DNA from: Enterocloster lavalensis | GTDB taxonomy: Bacteria > Bacillota > Clostridia > Lachnospirales > Lachnospiraceae | DNA: 64,000 bases | Reading direction: 5' to 3' | Assembly: GCF_902364025.1 (NCBI RefSeq) | Contig: NZ_CABJCG010000003.1 | Span: forward strand, 62,001 to 126,000 | Position numbers and translations under genes: made by a program | Part shown: positions 34,284 through 42,613 of the stretch, in pieces | How the letters are laid out: the number at the start of each line of letters is the position of its first letter | How positions within the stretch are numbered: position 1 is the stretch's first letter | The notes under the pieces: model-generated | Databases searched by the model: none | Seen by the model: the letters and a program-made list of their open reading frames with translations, nothing else | What the model was told of the DNA's origin: nothing

Positions 34284-35657
34284 TCAATCCAATTTTCCTC
34301 TTTTAATTGCTTCTGAAATCTTATGCTTATGATTCTTTATCAGAGAATCAACTTCAGAATCATTCAAATTTAGTATAGACTTTGCATTTTTAGCATAATC
34401 AATAAATGTTTGATTTTTATCATTTGAAGAATAAATACTATAAAGATTCTTTGCCGATATATGCTTACCTTTTGAAGTTTTCCAATTACTTTTCCCTATG
34501 GTTCGAGCCTTTCTTCGCATTCTATAATAGTATTTTGTTATAGCTTTAGGCCTCAATTTCACATCACGTCCATTGAAAAGAAATCCTAAATAGTTAATGT
34601 AGCACGGTTCATTTGTTGGATACGTGAGCGTTCTATTACCATCATATATATAAATAGCCGTCTTTTCTTGTTGTAAATCAATCAATCCTTTCATAGAGCT
34701 AATGTATGAAAAGACAAAATCAACGTATTTTAAGATTTCATCACTCGTCTTATATGGAAGTACAATTATAAAATCATCTGAATATCTCATATAAATACCG
34801 TTGTTCTCTTTTACATATGTATTTATAAATTTGTCAAAATGCATCATATAAACATTAGATAATACTGCACTTATTGGAGAGCCTTGAGGTATACCGACAT
34901 CTTTAATATTTTTATTAATATGATCTTTATATTTTTCGAATTGCTCTTTGGTTAATATCGTATCTTGCGAATTAATTTTTTTACGCAAACCACGTTCCTC
35001 CATACGATGTCCTGAATCTGTTACCAATGCAGTCCATTCCCAGAAAGCAAAGTGTGTAATATTTTTAAATATCGCATAATAATCAGCAGGTAATTTTTCA
35101 ACACCCAATAAAATACTCAACATTTTTTTTAAATATATATGATTTATCTTATCAAAGAAGTCAGTAAAATCCCCTATTATTATCAAACAATCTTTTGTTT
35201 TTCTTATTGACTCAAAAGCATCTTTCGCAAAATTAATATTATTTTTATTCAAATTGTCTCTATATGCTATCGCAACATTATTAATATCATTTTGTTCTAC
35301 CCATTTGTTATATGTTTGATTTATTAAAAAGGCATATCTTTGGTAAACGCACCTATCTAAATGCGAACAATAAAATAATTCTCTTGGTTTCTTCGGTCCC
35401 TTTTTACCATATCGTGAATTTTTCTTCTTAAAATGAATAAATGGATAAAAACTGTGCTTTGCTATATTCTTTTCATTCATAACATACTTACGAATTGAAG
35501 GCATCATTAATGAAACCCTTTTATCAAAATGAGCATATGTTTTTGTCTCATTATGAATACTTACAAACTTAACCCACGCCAAACAAACATCATACGAATT
35601 ACAGATTCTGCATTGCTCAAGTTTATCACATTGATTGTATTTCTTAATTTTATCCAT
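34284..35657 (-). CDS. Stand-alone reverse transcriptase, DRT/unknown-group-like
   Basis: A 457-aa protein with one RT domain. Motif A is GDFTDFFDKINH (about 162-173, catalytic D), motif B is GIPQGSPISAVLSN (about 255-268), the catalytic loop is YMRYSDDF with YSDD at 292-295, and the thumb-side motif is INYLGFLFNGRDVKLRP (about 354). There is no maturase or HNH domain, so it is not a group II intron protein, and the GxPQGSP form excludes diversity-generating RTs. The N-terminus has C10, C16, C19 and C25, a possible zinc site. The C-terminal ~80 residues are basic and helical. GGAGG lies five bases before the ATG at 35657. A structured RNA and strong promoter precede it, as in defence RT systems whose RT copies an adjacent non-coding RNA. 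The subclass cannot be assigned here. Confidence 0.85.
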   Translation of the reverse strand: MDKIKKYNQCDKLEQCRICNSYDVCLAWVKFVSIHNETKTYAHFDKRVSLMMPSIRKYVMNEKNIAKHSFYPFIHFKKKNSRYGKKGPKKPRELFYCSHLDRCVYQRYAFLINQTYNKWVEQNDINNVAIAYRDNLNKNNINFAKDAFESIRKTKDCLIIIGDFTDFFDKINHIYLKKMLSILLGVEKLPADYYAIFKNITHFAFWEWTALVTDSGHRMEERGLRKKINSQDTILTKEQFEKYKDHINKNIKDVGIPQGSPISAVLSNVYMMHFDKFINTYVKENNGIYMRYSDDFIIVLPYKTSDEILKYVDFVFSYISSMKGLIDLQQEKTAIYIYDGNRTLTYPTNEPCYINYLGFLFNGRDVKLRPKAITKYYYRMRRKARTIGKSNWKTSKGKHISAKNLYSIYSSNDKNQTFIDYAKNAKSILNLNDSEVDSLIKNHKHKISEAIKRGKLD

Positions 35658-35671
35658 ATTTACCTCCAAAA

Positions 35672-35910
35672 ATGCAACATGCCTGCTAACATGGGGGACA
35701 ACTTCCCTAAGTTAGCAGGCAGGCACATAAACATTGTTGCCCTCTAATGCATTCTGATAGCATTCCGTAGTATACTTATACTGGAAAGGAGTATCATGGC
35801 TGACATATCTAACGTAGAATTGGTGGTTCTATGTGTAACGTTACTCATAGAAGCAGCAATTCGGAAAGACTTGACAGAAATGCTCCGCCCTTAAGCCAAT
35901 TGCTTAAGGT
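35672..35910 (-). ncRNA. Structured RNA upstream of the reverse transcriptase
   Basis: About 240 nt between the promoter and the RT start have no good ORF but four hairpins. In transcript order they are CCTTAAGC/GCTTAAGG (35889-35909), a 46-nt symmetric hairpin with outer GAATTG/CAATTC and inner TTCTATG/CATAGAA and GTAAC/GTTAC (35817-35862), TTCC-AGTATA/TATACT-GGAA (35763-35786), and GCCTGCTAAC/GTTAGCAGGC with an inner GGGGA/TTCCC (35681-35720), which is clamped outside by GCAACA/TGTTGC. The last ends 15 bases before the ribosome binding site. It may be the RT template or cofactor, a leader controlling RT translation, or both. Ends are estimates. Confidence 0.65.
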
Positions 35911-35916
35911 AAATTT

Positions 35917-35945
35917 ATTGTATACTAAATTTAGGCAAAAGTCAA
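35917..35945 (-). promoter_or_regulatory. Promoter of the RNA-RT unit
   Basis: On the minus strand TTGACT (35940-35945), a 17-base spacer and TACAAT (35917-35922). Start of transcription should be near 35910, at the first hairpin. Confidence 0.8.
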
Positions 35946-35956
35946 TTCTCTCTCCA

Positions 35957-36405
35957 TCATCCCCGACTATAAAAATAAAGAACTCCCCTCGCAACCGCGA
36001 TTGCCAACACGATCAAACCCGCCAATATCCACCAGCCATCTTTAACATTTTTATCCTCATTCGGGCAATAAAACTCCCTTCCGTCCCTTGGATTATAAAA
36101 TATTTTTACGGAATCTCCCGGATTTCCCGCTTTCAAACATGCGATTGGCATTCTGGCGTCAATTCCCTGATAATCCTTATCTTTCCATGATATCGGTATA
36201 TTGTATGGAAGGTAAACGTAAATGACGGCCAACAGCTTATCCTAAATCCCCGACGTTTTAATTTTATACCATTAAAAAATCCGCTGCGTTCCGTATGGTC
36301 AATTCTTCCGCTTGTTATTGCAGTACACCTTTCCTTAATCCCCTTTTCCGCCTTTCTCTGGCAGACGCTAAGGTATATGGCGATCCCAAGAACTATGAAA
36401 CTCAA
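35957..36405 (-). pseudogene. DUF3592-like membrane protein gene with a frameshift
   Basis: A TTG at 36405 with GGAGGTGAT upstream opens a frame coding SFIVLGIAIYLSVCQRKAEK, then CTAITSGRIDHTERSGFFNG. Near 36236 the homologous reading moves to another frame, AVIYVYLPYNIPISWKDKDY, ending with NPGDSVKIFYNPRDGREFYC and a last transmembrane segment. Loss of one base explains this. The two halves together fit DUF3592 proteins (helix, small domain, helix). The start overlaps the stop of the upstream gene by four bases. A sequencing error is possible. Confidence 0.65.
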
Positions 36406-37358
36406 TATATCACCTCCAAATCCGAAAACTGCGAATCCATCTGCCCATAACCGGCTTCCCCCAGCCCTCCAACCAACTGTCTGCCGGAATACCGCAGCGT
36501 ATAATACCGGTACAAAATCTGTCCGGAAACATTGTGAACCGCGCACTGCACATGCAAAATCCCGTTGGCCCGGATAAAATACGAATATTCAATGTCCACC
36601 GTATCTGTCTGTGTCAGCTCCTGCTCGATGCCGCCCTTCCGTTCCGCCGCACCTGCGAACTCCAGGAATGCGGATTCCGGCATCCGGGCCGCCCCGAATT
36701 CCTTGTATGTCTTACCGTCAAAATACAGATATGTGTCCTTCCAGGTGTGCATGATCAGGCTGTCGATCTCCGGGTCGTACAGGCCGTCGTAAGCTTCCAC
36801 GTCCAGCGTGATATCCCCGTGTTCGTCCATACGCACATACCCGTACCGGTTTGATAAAATGCAGCGGATCCCGTTGTCCCGCAAGGCCAGAATCGTGTAA
36901 TTTTTGCCGGTTCCCATCATACGGTACGCGTTTAAAACCACATGGGTTTCCTGCCCCAAGTCCAGCAGTTCAATGACACAGCCGTCCATCCAATCATCAT
37001 TTTGGTGGACCAGTTTACAGATACTTCCATCGCTGCTGCAATACCAGGTGGTGTACCGCTCCCTGTCTCCACAGTACGTTCCGATCAGCTCTGCCGCCCC
37101 GTCGTGGTTCATATCCACATAGGTATAAGTTTCAAACTGACGCCCCGCGGCAGCTTCCATGATGGATAAAAGCTCCTCACTGCTCAACGCCTTCCCCTGT
37201 TGAAATCCGTCGCCGTCCATCTCTCCCCCGGTTTCCTGCGCGCCGGCAACCGCCTGGGAAACGGCCGGCGTATCCGCCTCCCAGCGCCTCTGCCCCTCTG
37301 GAGATAAAGCCGCCATAAACAATGTTGTGATGATTACAATCAGTCTTTTTGATCCCAT
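36402..37358 (-). CDS. Unknown secreted or membrane-tethered protein
   Basis: A 318-aa protein with an N-terminal signal-like segment (MGSKRLIVIITTLFMAALSP) and no recognised domain name. Residues about 80-90 (YVDMNHDGAAELIGTYCGD) resemble the calcium-loop-like FG-GAP/EF-hand strings common in Clostridia secreted proteins. The C-terminal part is beta-rich (TVDIEYSYFIRANGILHVQC). It is translationally coupled to the frameshifted DUF3592 gene. Confidence 0.65.
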   Translation of the reverse strand: MGSKRLIVIITTLFMAALSPEGQRRWEADTPAVSQAVAGAQETGGEMDGDGFQQGKALSSEELLSIMEAAAGRQFETYTYVDMNHDGAAELIGTYCGDRERYTTWYCSSDGSICKLVHQNDDWMDGCVIELLDLGQETHVVLNAYRMMGTGKNYTILALRDNGIRCILSNRYGYVRMDEHGDITLDVEAYDGLYDPEIDSLIMHTWKDTYLYFDGKTYKEFGAARMPESAFLEFAGAAERKGGIEQELTQTDTVDIEYSYFIRANGILHVQCAVHNVSGQILYRYYTLRYSGRQLVGGLGEAGYGQMDSQFSDLEVIY

Positions 37359-37507
37359 ACCTCCGCCCCCGATCCCGCAAACGCCCGCTCTTTTCTTACA
37401 ATGATAACCGCATTTGATAGTTCCCGCAATCTATTTCCCGCTTTATATTTCCCGCAAATCCCCCTCTCACCAAAAATGCTGTACCAATAATCCATTTCAT
37501 CAAAAAA

Positions 37508-37534
37508 GAATGTGTCGGAATAATCGGCACATTC
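37508..37534 (-). terminator. Terminator of the sugar-acid operon
   Basis: GAATGTGTCG pairs with CGGCACATTC (one G-U) and is followed on the minus strand by six T. It lies about 105 bases past the kinase stop. The rest of 37359-37638 shows no supportable gene. Confidence 0.8.
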
Positions 37535-37638
37535 TCCCTAAAATCCAAGCTGACACATGAATCCACAGCCCTTTCCGGCCCAGTGTCGAGGTCTTTCAAC
37601 ACTGGCCGGCACGCTGCCCTGTCAATCACACGCGGTCC

Positions 37639-39156
37639 TCACACCCGCTCCCCAAAACTTCCATACACATTCCCGCCCACCAGCGCGTTGTACAGCTTAT
37701 GCTTGCGCTCCAAAAGCTTCAATGTGTGCTCCGCGTTTTCCGGGACCGGCTCAAAGAGGCGGGGCCTGTCGGACACCATGTTGTGATACGCCTCCTCCAC
37801 ACTGCCGTAGACCCCCAGGGTCACCGCCGCGATCATGGCGGCTCCCAGGGACGAGGCCTCGCTGTTTTTGTAGCGGGCCACCTTCTTGTTGTAGATATCG
37901 GCCTGTATCTGACAGAACAGGTCCGAGCGGACCATGCCTCCGGCCACGCTCACCGTGCTGATCTTCCCGGAGGTGATCTCGATCAGGCTCACATTGTCGT
38001 TGATCTCAATGGCGATTCCCTCCATGATGGCCCGGATCATATCGCCCCGCTTGGTGCCCAAAGAGAGGTTGAAAAATATCCCCTTGGCCCCAGGATTCCA
38101 GAAGGGCGCAGCGCTCCCCTCAAAATGGGGAAGCAGCATGACGCCGTTGGACCCTACCCGGGACTGCTCCGCCTCCCGGTTCATCCGCTCATAGGCGGCC
38201 GGATCGTCGTCCAGGTCCGGGCAGAGCTGCTCCTTCATCCACCGGTAGGTGGAGCCCGTGTTGAAGATTCCGGCCTCCATGATCCACTGCCCCGCGATAG
38301 CCGAGGCCTGGCACAGCACCCTGGCGCTGCGCTCAAAGGCCGGGCGGTCCACCGCACAGATCACAAAGGAACCCGTTCCGGTGTTAGCCTCCGCCACGCC
38401 GGGTCTCACCACGCCCAGGGCCACGGCCGCGTTCTGCTGGTCGCCCCCGGCGATGATCACCGGAAGCCCTGCGGGAAGCCCGGTCAACTCCGCCAGCTCC
38501 CCTGTCAGGGAACCGGCCACGGTTCCGGGCGCAACCAGCCGGGGCAGGCGGTCCGCCCCGATTCCGGCCTCCCCCAGCAGCTCCCGGTCCCAGGTAAAGG
38601 TCTTGATGTCCATGAGCATGGTGCGGCAGGCCTGGGAGTGGTCCGTCACATATTCCCCGGTAAGGAAATGGACCACCAGGTCCTGAACGCCGATGAATTT
38701 GTCCGCCGCGTCGTAGATTTCCCTCTGATTCTCCCGCAGCCAAAGAATTTTCGGAAGCACAAAATACGGGTTGATTCTGAGTCCGGTCCTGCGGTAGAGG
38801 CCCTGCAGCGTGTATTTTTCAATCAGCGCTTCGCACTGTTTTACCGTTCGTTTGTCCTGCCACATAATGGCGCTACGCAGCGGTTTTCCGTCCTTCCCCA
38901 TGGGAATCAGCGAGGACCGCTGGGACGTCACCGTGATTGCCTGCGGCTCATCCGCTCCGGCTTTCAAATACCCGGAAATCCCTTTCAGGCACATGACCGC
39001 CGCATCCAGCCACGACTGGGGCTCCTGCTCCACATACCCCGGCTGGGGAAAGTCCGAATGGTATTCAAAATAGGACGTTCCCCTCCTGCTGCCATCCAGG
39101 CCGTAAATCACGGCCCTCATGCCGGACGTGCCGATATCCAACGCAATCAAACTCAT
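37639..39156 (-). CDS. FGGY-family carbohydrate kinase
   Basis: A 505-aa ASKHA-fold kinase with phosphate-1 motif LIALDIGTSGMRAVIY at the start, VTSQRSSLIPMGKDGKPLRS near residue 78, the glycine-rich IIAGGDQQNAAVALG (catalytic D, about 240) and late ISTVSVAGGMVRSDLFCQIQ. Closest in look to gluconate/xylulose-type kinases. With the GntP permease, aldolase and 2-hydroxyacid dehydrogenase it should phosphorylate a sugar acid or its keto product (inference). GAGGG supports the ATG at 39156 rather than the one at 39162. Confidence 0.87.
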   Translation of the reverse strand: MSLIALDIGTSGMRAVIYGLDGSRRGTSYFEYHSDFPQPGYVEQEPQSWLDAAVMCLKGISGYLKAGADEPQAITVTSQRSSLIPMGKDGKPLRSAIMWQDKRTVKQCEALIEKYTLQGLYRRTGLRINPYFVLPKILWLRENQREIYDAADKFIGVQDLVVHFLTGEYVTDHSQACRTMLMDIKTFTWDRELLGEAGIGADRLPRLVAPGTVAGSLTGELAELTGLPAGLPVIIAGGDQQNAAVALGVVRPGVAEANTGTGSFVICAVDRPAFERSARVLCQASAIAGQWIMEAGIFNTGSTYRWMKEQLCPDLDDDPAAYERMNREAEQSRVGSNGVMLLPHFEGSAAPFWNPGAKGIFFNLSLGTKRGDMIRAIMEGIAIEINDNVSLIEITSGKISTVSVAGGMVRSDLFCQIQADIYNKKVARYKNSEASSLGAAMIAAVTLGVYGSVEEAYHNMVSDRPRLFEPVPENAEHTLKLLERKHKLYNALVGGNVYGSFGERV

Positions 39157-39189
39157 TTCCATCCCTCTTTTCCAAGTCGATCTGTTTTC

Positions 39190-40563
39190 TTATAAAAGTC
39201 CCGGCAGCACGCCGGTGAACATGCTTAACACCACCAGAATCACCAGAGCCGTCAGACCCGCGATGGTGCCGCCCACGGTCCACACCTTGATGGTGCCCGG
39301 AACATCGAATTTGCTGAACCGGTTGATCACCCAGAAGCCGGAGTCGTTGGGCAGCGACAGGCCGATGCCGCCGGCGCAGATAGCCAGGGATACCAGAATC
39401 GGCGACACGGTGGCCATTCCCGCCAAAATTGGGGCAAAAATCGCTGATGTGGTCACCAGCGCCACCGTGGTGGAGCCCTGGGCCGCCCGCAGCACCTGGC
39501 TGATCACAAATGCGGCCACGATCATGGCGATGCCCGCGCCCTCCGTCATACCGGCCATTCCGCCCACCAGCTTCTCCCCGATTCCCGTGAGGTTGATGAT
39601 CGCGCCGAAAGCTCCGCCAGCGCCTGTGATCGCCAGAATGATGCCCGACTGGGTGGCCGCTTCCGTGACAACGTCGTTAAAAGAGTCCTTGACGTACCTG
39701 CGCAGGGAGAAAAACGCCGCAAGCAGGCCGATCAGCAGTGCAATGTTTTTGTTTCCGATAAAGCTGAAGAATATGTAAGCCGACGTACCCGGCTCCAGCA
39801 GCATGGAAGCGATGGTGCCGATCAGGATGATGATAATGGGCAGAAAGATCAGGAAAATGCCCAGGGCGCCGGAGGGAAGGTCCGCGGATTCCTGGATTTC
39901 TTCCTCCTCGATGTCATCAAACGCGTTGGCGAAATCGTCGGCATACTCCGCTTTTCCGCCCAGATATTTCCCGTACAGCACGCCGCCCACCAGGGAAGCC
40001 GGAAGGCTGACCACGATGCTGTAGAGCAGGAACCATCCGATGTTGACTCCCATGGTCCCGGCTACGGCAATGGGGCCGGGCGTCGGAATCACCATGGCGT
40101 GGGTCACGATCAGGCCCACGGACAGGGCGGTCACCAGGGAAACGAAGGGAATCTTGCCCTTTCTGGAAAGGGATTTGACCAGGTTCACCAGAATGACGAA
40201 GGCCGCGTCAAAGAACACGGGGATCGACACGATGTAGCCCGTCAGGTTCACGGCCACCCCGGCCCGCTTCTGGCCGGTCAGCTTCAGCATGGCGGCCGCG
40301 ATCTGGCTGGTGCAGCCGGATATATGCAGGAGATGCCCCAGGCCCACGCCCAGGATAATCAATATTCCGATGCCCTGCATGGTGCTGCCGAACCCCGCCG
40401 CCAGGCCGTCCGCCACCTGGGTGAGCGGCAGCCCGGCCAGTATTCCCATGATCAGTCCGCCGATCAGCAGGGACAAAAACGGGTGCAGGTTAAACTTGAT
40501 AATGGATACCAGTACAAACACCAGCGACACTGCAAATACAATTAATAATAGACCTAACCCCAT
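39190..40563 (-). CDS. GntP-family gluconate:proton symporter
   Basis: A 457-aa membrane protein with about twelve hydrophobic segments. GntP landmarks are FNLHPFLSLLIGGLIMGILA near residue 25, VLGHLLHISG region (GVGLGHLLHISGCTSQIAAA) and FDAAFVILVNLVKSLSRKGK, plus the late NDSGFWVINRFSKFDVPGTI. The family carries gluconate and related sugar acids such as threonate. It lies between the kinase and aldolase genes of the operon. Confidence 0.92.
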   Translation of the reverse strand: MGLGLLLIVFAVSLVFVLVSIIKFNLHPFLSLLIGGLIMGILAGLPLTQVADGLAAGFGSTMQGIGILIILGVGLGHLLHISGCTSQIAAAMLKLTGQKRAGVAVNLTGYIVSIPVFFDAAFVILVNLVKSLSRKGKIPFVSLVTALSVGLIVTHAMVIPTPGPIAVAGTMGVNIGWFLLYSIVVSLPASLVGGVLYGKYLGGKAEYADDFANAFDDIEEEEIQESADLPSGALGIFLIFLPIIIILIGTIASMLLEPGTSAYIFFSFIGNKNIALLIGLLAAFFSLRRYVKDSFNDVVTEAATQSGIILAITGAGGAFGAIINLTGIGEKLVGGMAGMTEGAGIAMIVAAFVISQVLRAAQGSTTVALVTTSAIFAPILAGMATVSPILVSLAICAGGIGLSLPNDSGFWVINRFSKFDVPGTIKVWTVGGTIAGLTALVILVVLSMFTGVLPGLL

Positions 40564-40621
40564 TGTTTTTCCTCCTCCATAGTTTCGTAACAGTTCCGAT
40601 ATCCGTTGAGAACGTTCTGCG

Positions 40622-41458
40622 CTACTCTCTGAAAAAGCTTATGTATTTCTTGACAATTTCCTTCACATAGCCAACCTGACGCAAAGACAGCTCCGAAAAA
40701 TGGGGGGCCGCGCTCTCGAGGTACAGTTTGGTCTGGTCCACCGCGTAGACTGAAATCTCCGTGTTGACATTGATCTTGGCGATTCCATGGCGGATGCACT
40801 CCAGAATGTCCCGCTCCGGGATGCCGGAACCGCCGTGGAGCACCAGGGGCATATTCAGTTTCTCATTGATGGCGTTTAGAATGTCGATCCGGATGTTGGG
40901 TTTTCCCTTGTACAGCCCGTGCACGGTTCCCACGGACACCGCCAGGGCGTCCACTCCCGTGCCATCCACAAACTGTTTCGCCGCCTCCGGGTCCGTGTAT
41001 GCCTCCACATCCTCGGCGGAACCCTCGTGGGACCGCTCGCCCGCGGCCAGGCTTCCCAGCTCCGCCTCCACCGAAGCCCCGCAGGCGTGGGCCACCCGGC
41101 ACACATCCAGGGTGTTTCGCAGATTCTCCTCAAATGGCAGGGCCGAGCCGTCGTACATCACGGAACCGAAACCGGCCTTTAAGGCCCGGTACACCACGTT
41201 CTGATCCTTGCAGTGGTCCAGGTGGAGGCAGACCGGAATGGATACTTCCTCCGACAGGCTCTTCGCCATGGCCGCCGCCGTCTCCACCGACATATTTGGC
41301 AGATACTTGGCTCCAAAGGCCAGGATCACAGGGGTATTAGTCTCAGCTCCGGCCTCCACAATCCCCTTAAAGGTCTCGAAATTGTATCCGTTAAAGGAAC
41401 CCACCGCGTAGTAGTTTTTATACGCCTCATCCAAAATACATTTTAAATTTACCAGCAT
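40622..41458 (-). CDS. Class II fructose/tagatose-bisphosphate-type aldolase
   Basis: A 278-aa zinc aldolase. D81-H82 in VCLHLDHCKD are the catalytic aspartate and a zinc ligand; later histidine ligands are in VGTVHGLYKGKP and LVLHGGSGIP. KINVNTEISVYAV gives the phosphate-binding end. It is of the GatY/KbaY/Fba type, which cleaves a ketose bisphosphate (or in sugar-acid paths a related phosphorylated compound) to triose phosphate and an aldehyde. It is the second gene of the operon after the dehydrogenase. Confidence 0.9.
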   Translation of the reverse strand: MLVNLKCILDEAYKNYYAVGSFNGYNFETFKGIVEAGAETNTPVILAFGAKYLPNMSVETAAAMAKSLSEEVSIPVCLHLDHCKDQNVVYRALKAGFGSVMYDGSALPFEENLRNTLDVCRVAHACGASVEAELGSLAAGERSHEGSAEDVEAYTDPEAAKQFVDGTGVDALAVSVGTVHGLYKGKPNIRIDILNAINEKLNMPLVLHGGSGIPERDILECIRHGIAKINVNTEISVYAVDQTKLYLESAAPHFSELSLRQVGYVKEIVKKYISFFRE

Positions 41459-41476
41459 GTTTCATCCCTCCCGAAT

Positions 41477-42562
41477 CTACTGTCTCACAGAAGCAAGCCA
41501 CGCCTTAAATCCCTCGTCCTGAAGCACCTGGCGGTTGACGATGAACCGGCTGTCCCCCTCCTCCAGGAATTTTGCCACGTCCTCCATCAGCAGGAAGGGA
41601 GAATTCGACAGGGCGTCCGCGGTGGTTCCCGCAATGTGGGTGGTCAGCGTCACGTTGTCCAGGGTCATAAACGGACTGTCCGCCGGAAGAGGCTCCGTGT
41701 AAAACACATCCAGAGCTGCGCCCATGATCTTCTTGTCCCCAAGGGCTTTCGCCAGCGCATCCTGGTCCACTAGCCCCGCGCGCCCCGTGTTGATAAAGTA
41801 AGCGGTGGGTTTCATCAGACCGATCTCATGCTCGCCGATCATCCCCTTGTTCTCGGATGTGAGGCGGGCGTGGACGGATACGAAATCGCTGTTCTTTAAC
41901 AGCTCCTCCAGCTCCACCTTCTCGGCTCCCAGTTCTTTGATGGCCTCCTTTGGGGTGTACGGATCGTATACCACCACCTTCACATCGAAGCCCGAAAGCT
42001 TCTTCGCCACCAGCCGTCCGATGTGGCCGAAGCCCACCAGCCCAACGGTTCTGCCGTGCAGCTCCGGGACCACGTCGCTGTTGGTAAACGTCTTTCTCCA
42101 CTCCCCGTTCCTGATTGCGAAATGGGCTCTGGCGATATTTCTGCACTCCGCCAGCATCATCCCCACCGCGAAGTCGGAAACCGCGTGGGCGTTGCGCCCC
42201 TGCACGTTGAACACCAGAATACCGCGCCTGGTAGCCTCCTCCACATTGACGTTTTCAAGTCCCGCTCTGGAAACGCCCACAATCCTGAGCTTCGGCATGG
42301 CGTCCATCACCTTGCTGGACACGGGCACGAACAGCCCCATGAGCGCCTGGGCGTCCTGCCCCTCCTTCAGGATGGTCTCATCCACAGTCTCGATCTCCGG
42401 CCCTCTCTTTTCCACCTCAAGGCGCCTGTACTGGAGCTGTCCCCAGTCCTTCTCCCAATCGTTCACCACAAGATCGCTGCCGTACCTTCCCATGTGCTTC
42501 TCCCAAGCCCTCTGAAACCCTGCTCCTCCGATCATCGCGTCGCCCAATAAAATTGCCTTCAT
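41477..42562 (-). CDS. NAD-dependent D-isomer 2-hydroxyacid dehydrogenase
   Basis: A 361-aa enzyme. The Rossmann loop is VGFGHIGRLVAKKL (about 173), the substrate arginine lies in NTGRAGLVDQ, the acid-pair glutamate in the following region and the catalytic histidine in LTTHIAGTTADA (about 315). These place it in the D-2-hydroxyacid dehydrogenase family. The N-terminus is longer than in lactate-type members. It should oxidise the incoming sugar acid or reduce a keto acid; direction is not told. First gene of the operon, GGGG-type ribosome binding site AAAGGGG before the ATG. Confidence 0.88.
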   Translation of the reverse strand: MKAILLGDAMIGGAGFQRAWEKHMGRYGSDLVVNDWEKDWGQLQYRRLEVEKRGPEIETVDETILKEGQDAQALMGLFVPVSSKVMDAMPKLRIVGVSRAGLENVNVEEATRRGILVFNVQGRNAHAVSDFAVGMMLAECRNIARAHFAIRNGEWRKTFTNSDVVPELHGRTVGLVGFGHIGRLVAKKLSGFDVKVVVYDPYTPKEAIKELGAEKVELEELLKNSDFVSVHARLTSENKGMIGEHEIGLMKPTAYFINTGRAGLVDQDALAKALGDKKIMGAALDVFYTEPLPADSPFMTLDNVTLTTHIAGTTADALSNSPFLLMEDVAKFLEEGDSRFIVNRQVLQDEGFKAWLASVRQ

Positions 42563-42613
42563 AATGTTCCCCTTTCTTTTTATGAGTAATTTTACTACTT
42601 TTAACCATTATTT

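Noticed and set aside
34284-35910. Retron or diversity-generating element
   Set aside because: The RT has GIPQGSP rather than the SQ-type motif of DGR RTs, no variable/template repeat is seen, and I find neither the retron VTG motif nor clear a1/a2 repeats flanking the leader. DRT-like is the better description.
28600-36250. Attachment-site duplication of the ssrA 3' end at the far side of the island
   Set aside because: I looked for copies of GGGTTCGATTCCCCTC or the last stem in the island and its right edge and found none, and there is no integrase gene. Recent site-specific insertion cannot be claimed.
37396-37629. 77-aa minus-strand ORF between the secreted-protein and kinase genes
   Set aside because: It overlaps the operon terminator hairpin, has no good ribosome binding site and no protein-like pattern.
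37699-39195. 498-aa plus-strand ORF opposite the FGGY kinase
   Set aside because: It is the reverse shadow of a GC-rich gene with unmistakable kinase motifs; its translation is rich in His, Gly, Arg and Pro without any domain, and it has no ribosome binding site.
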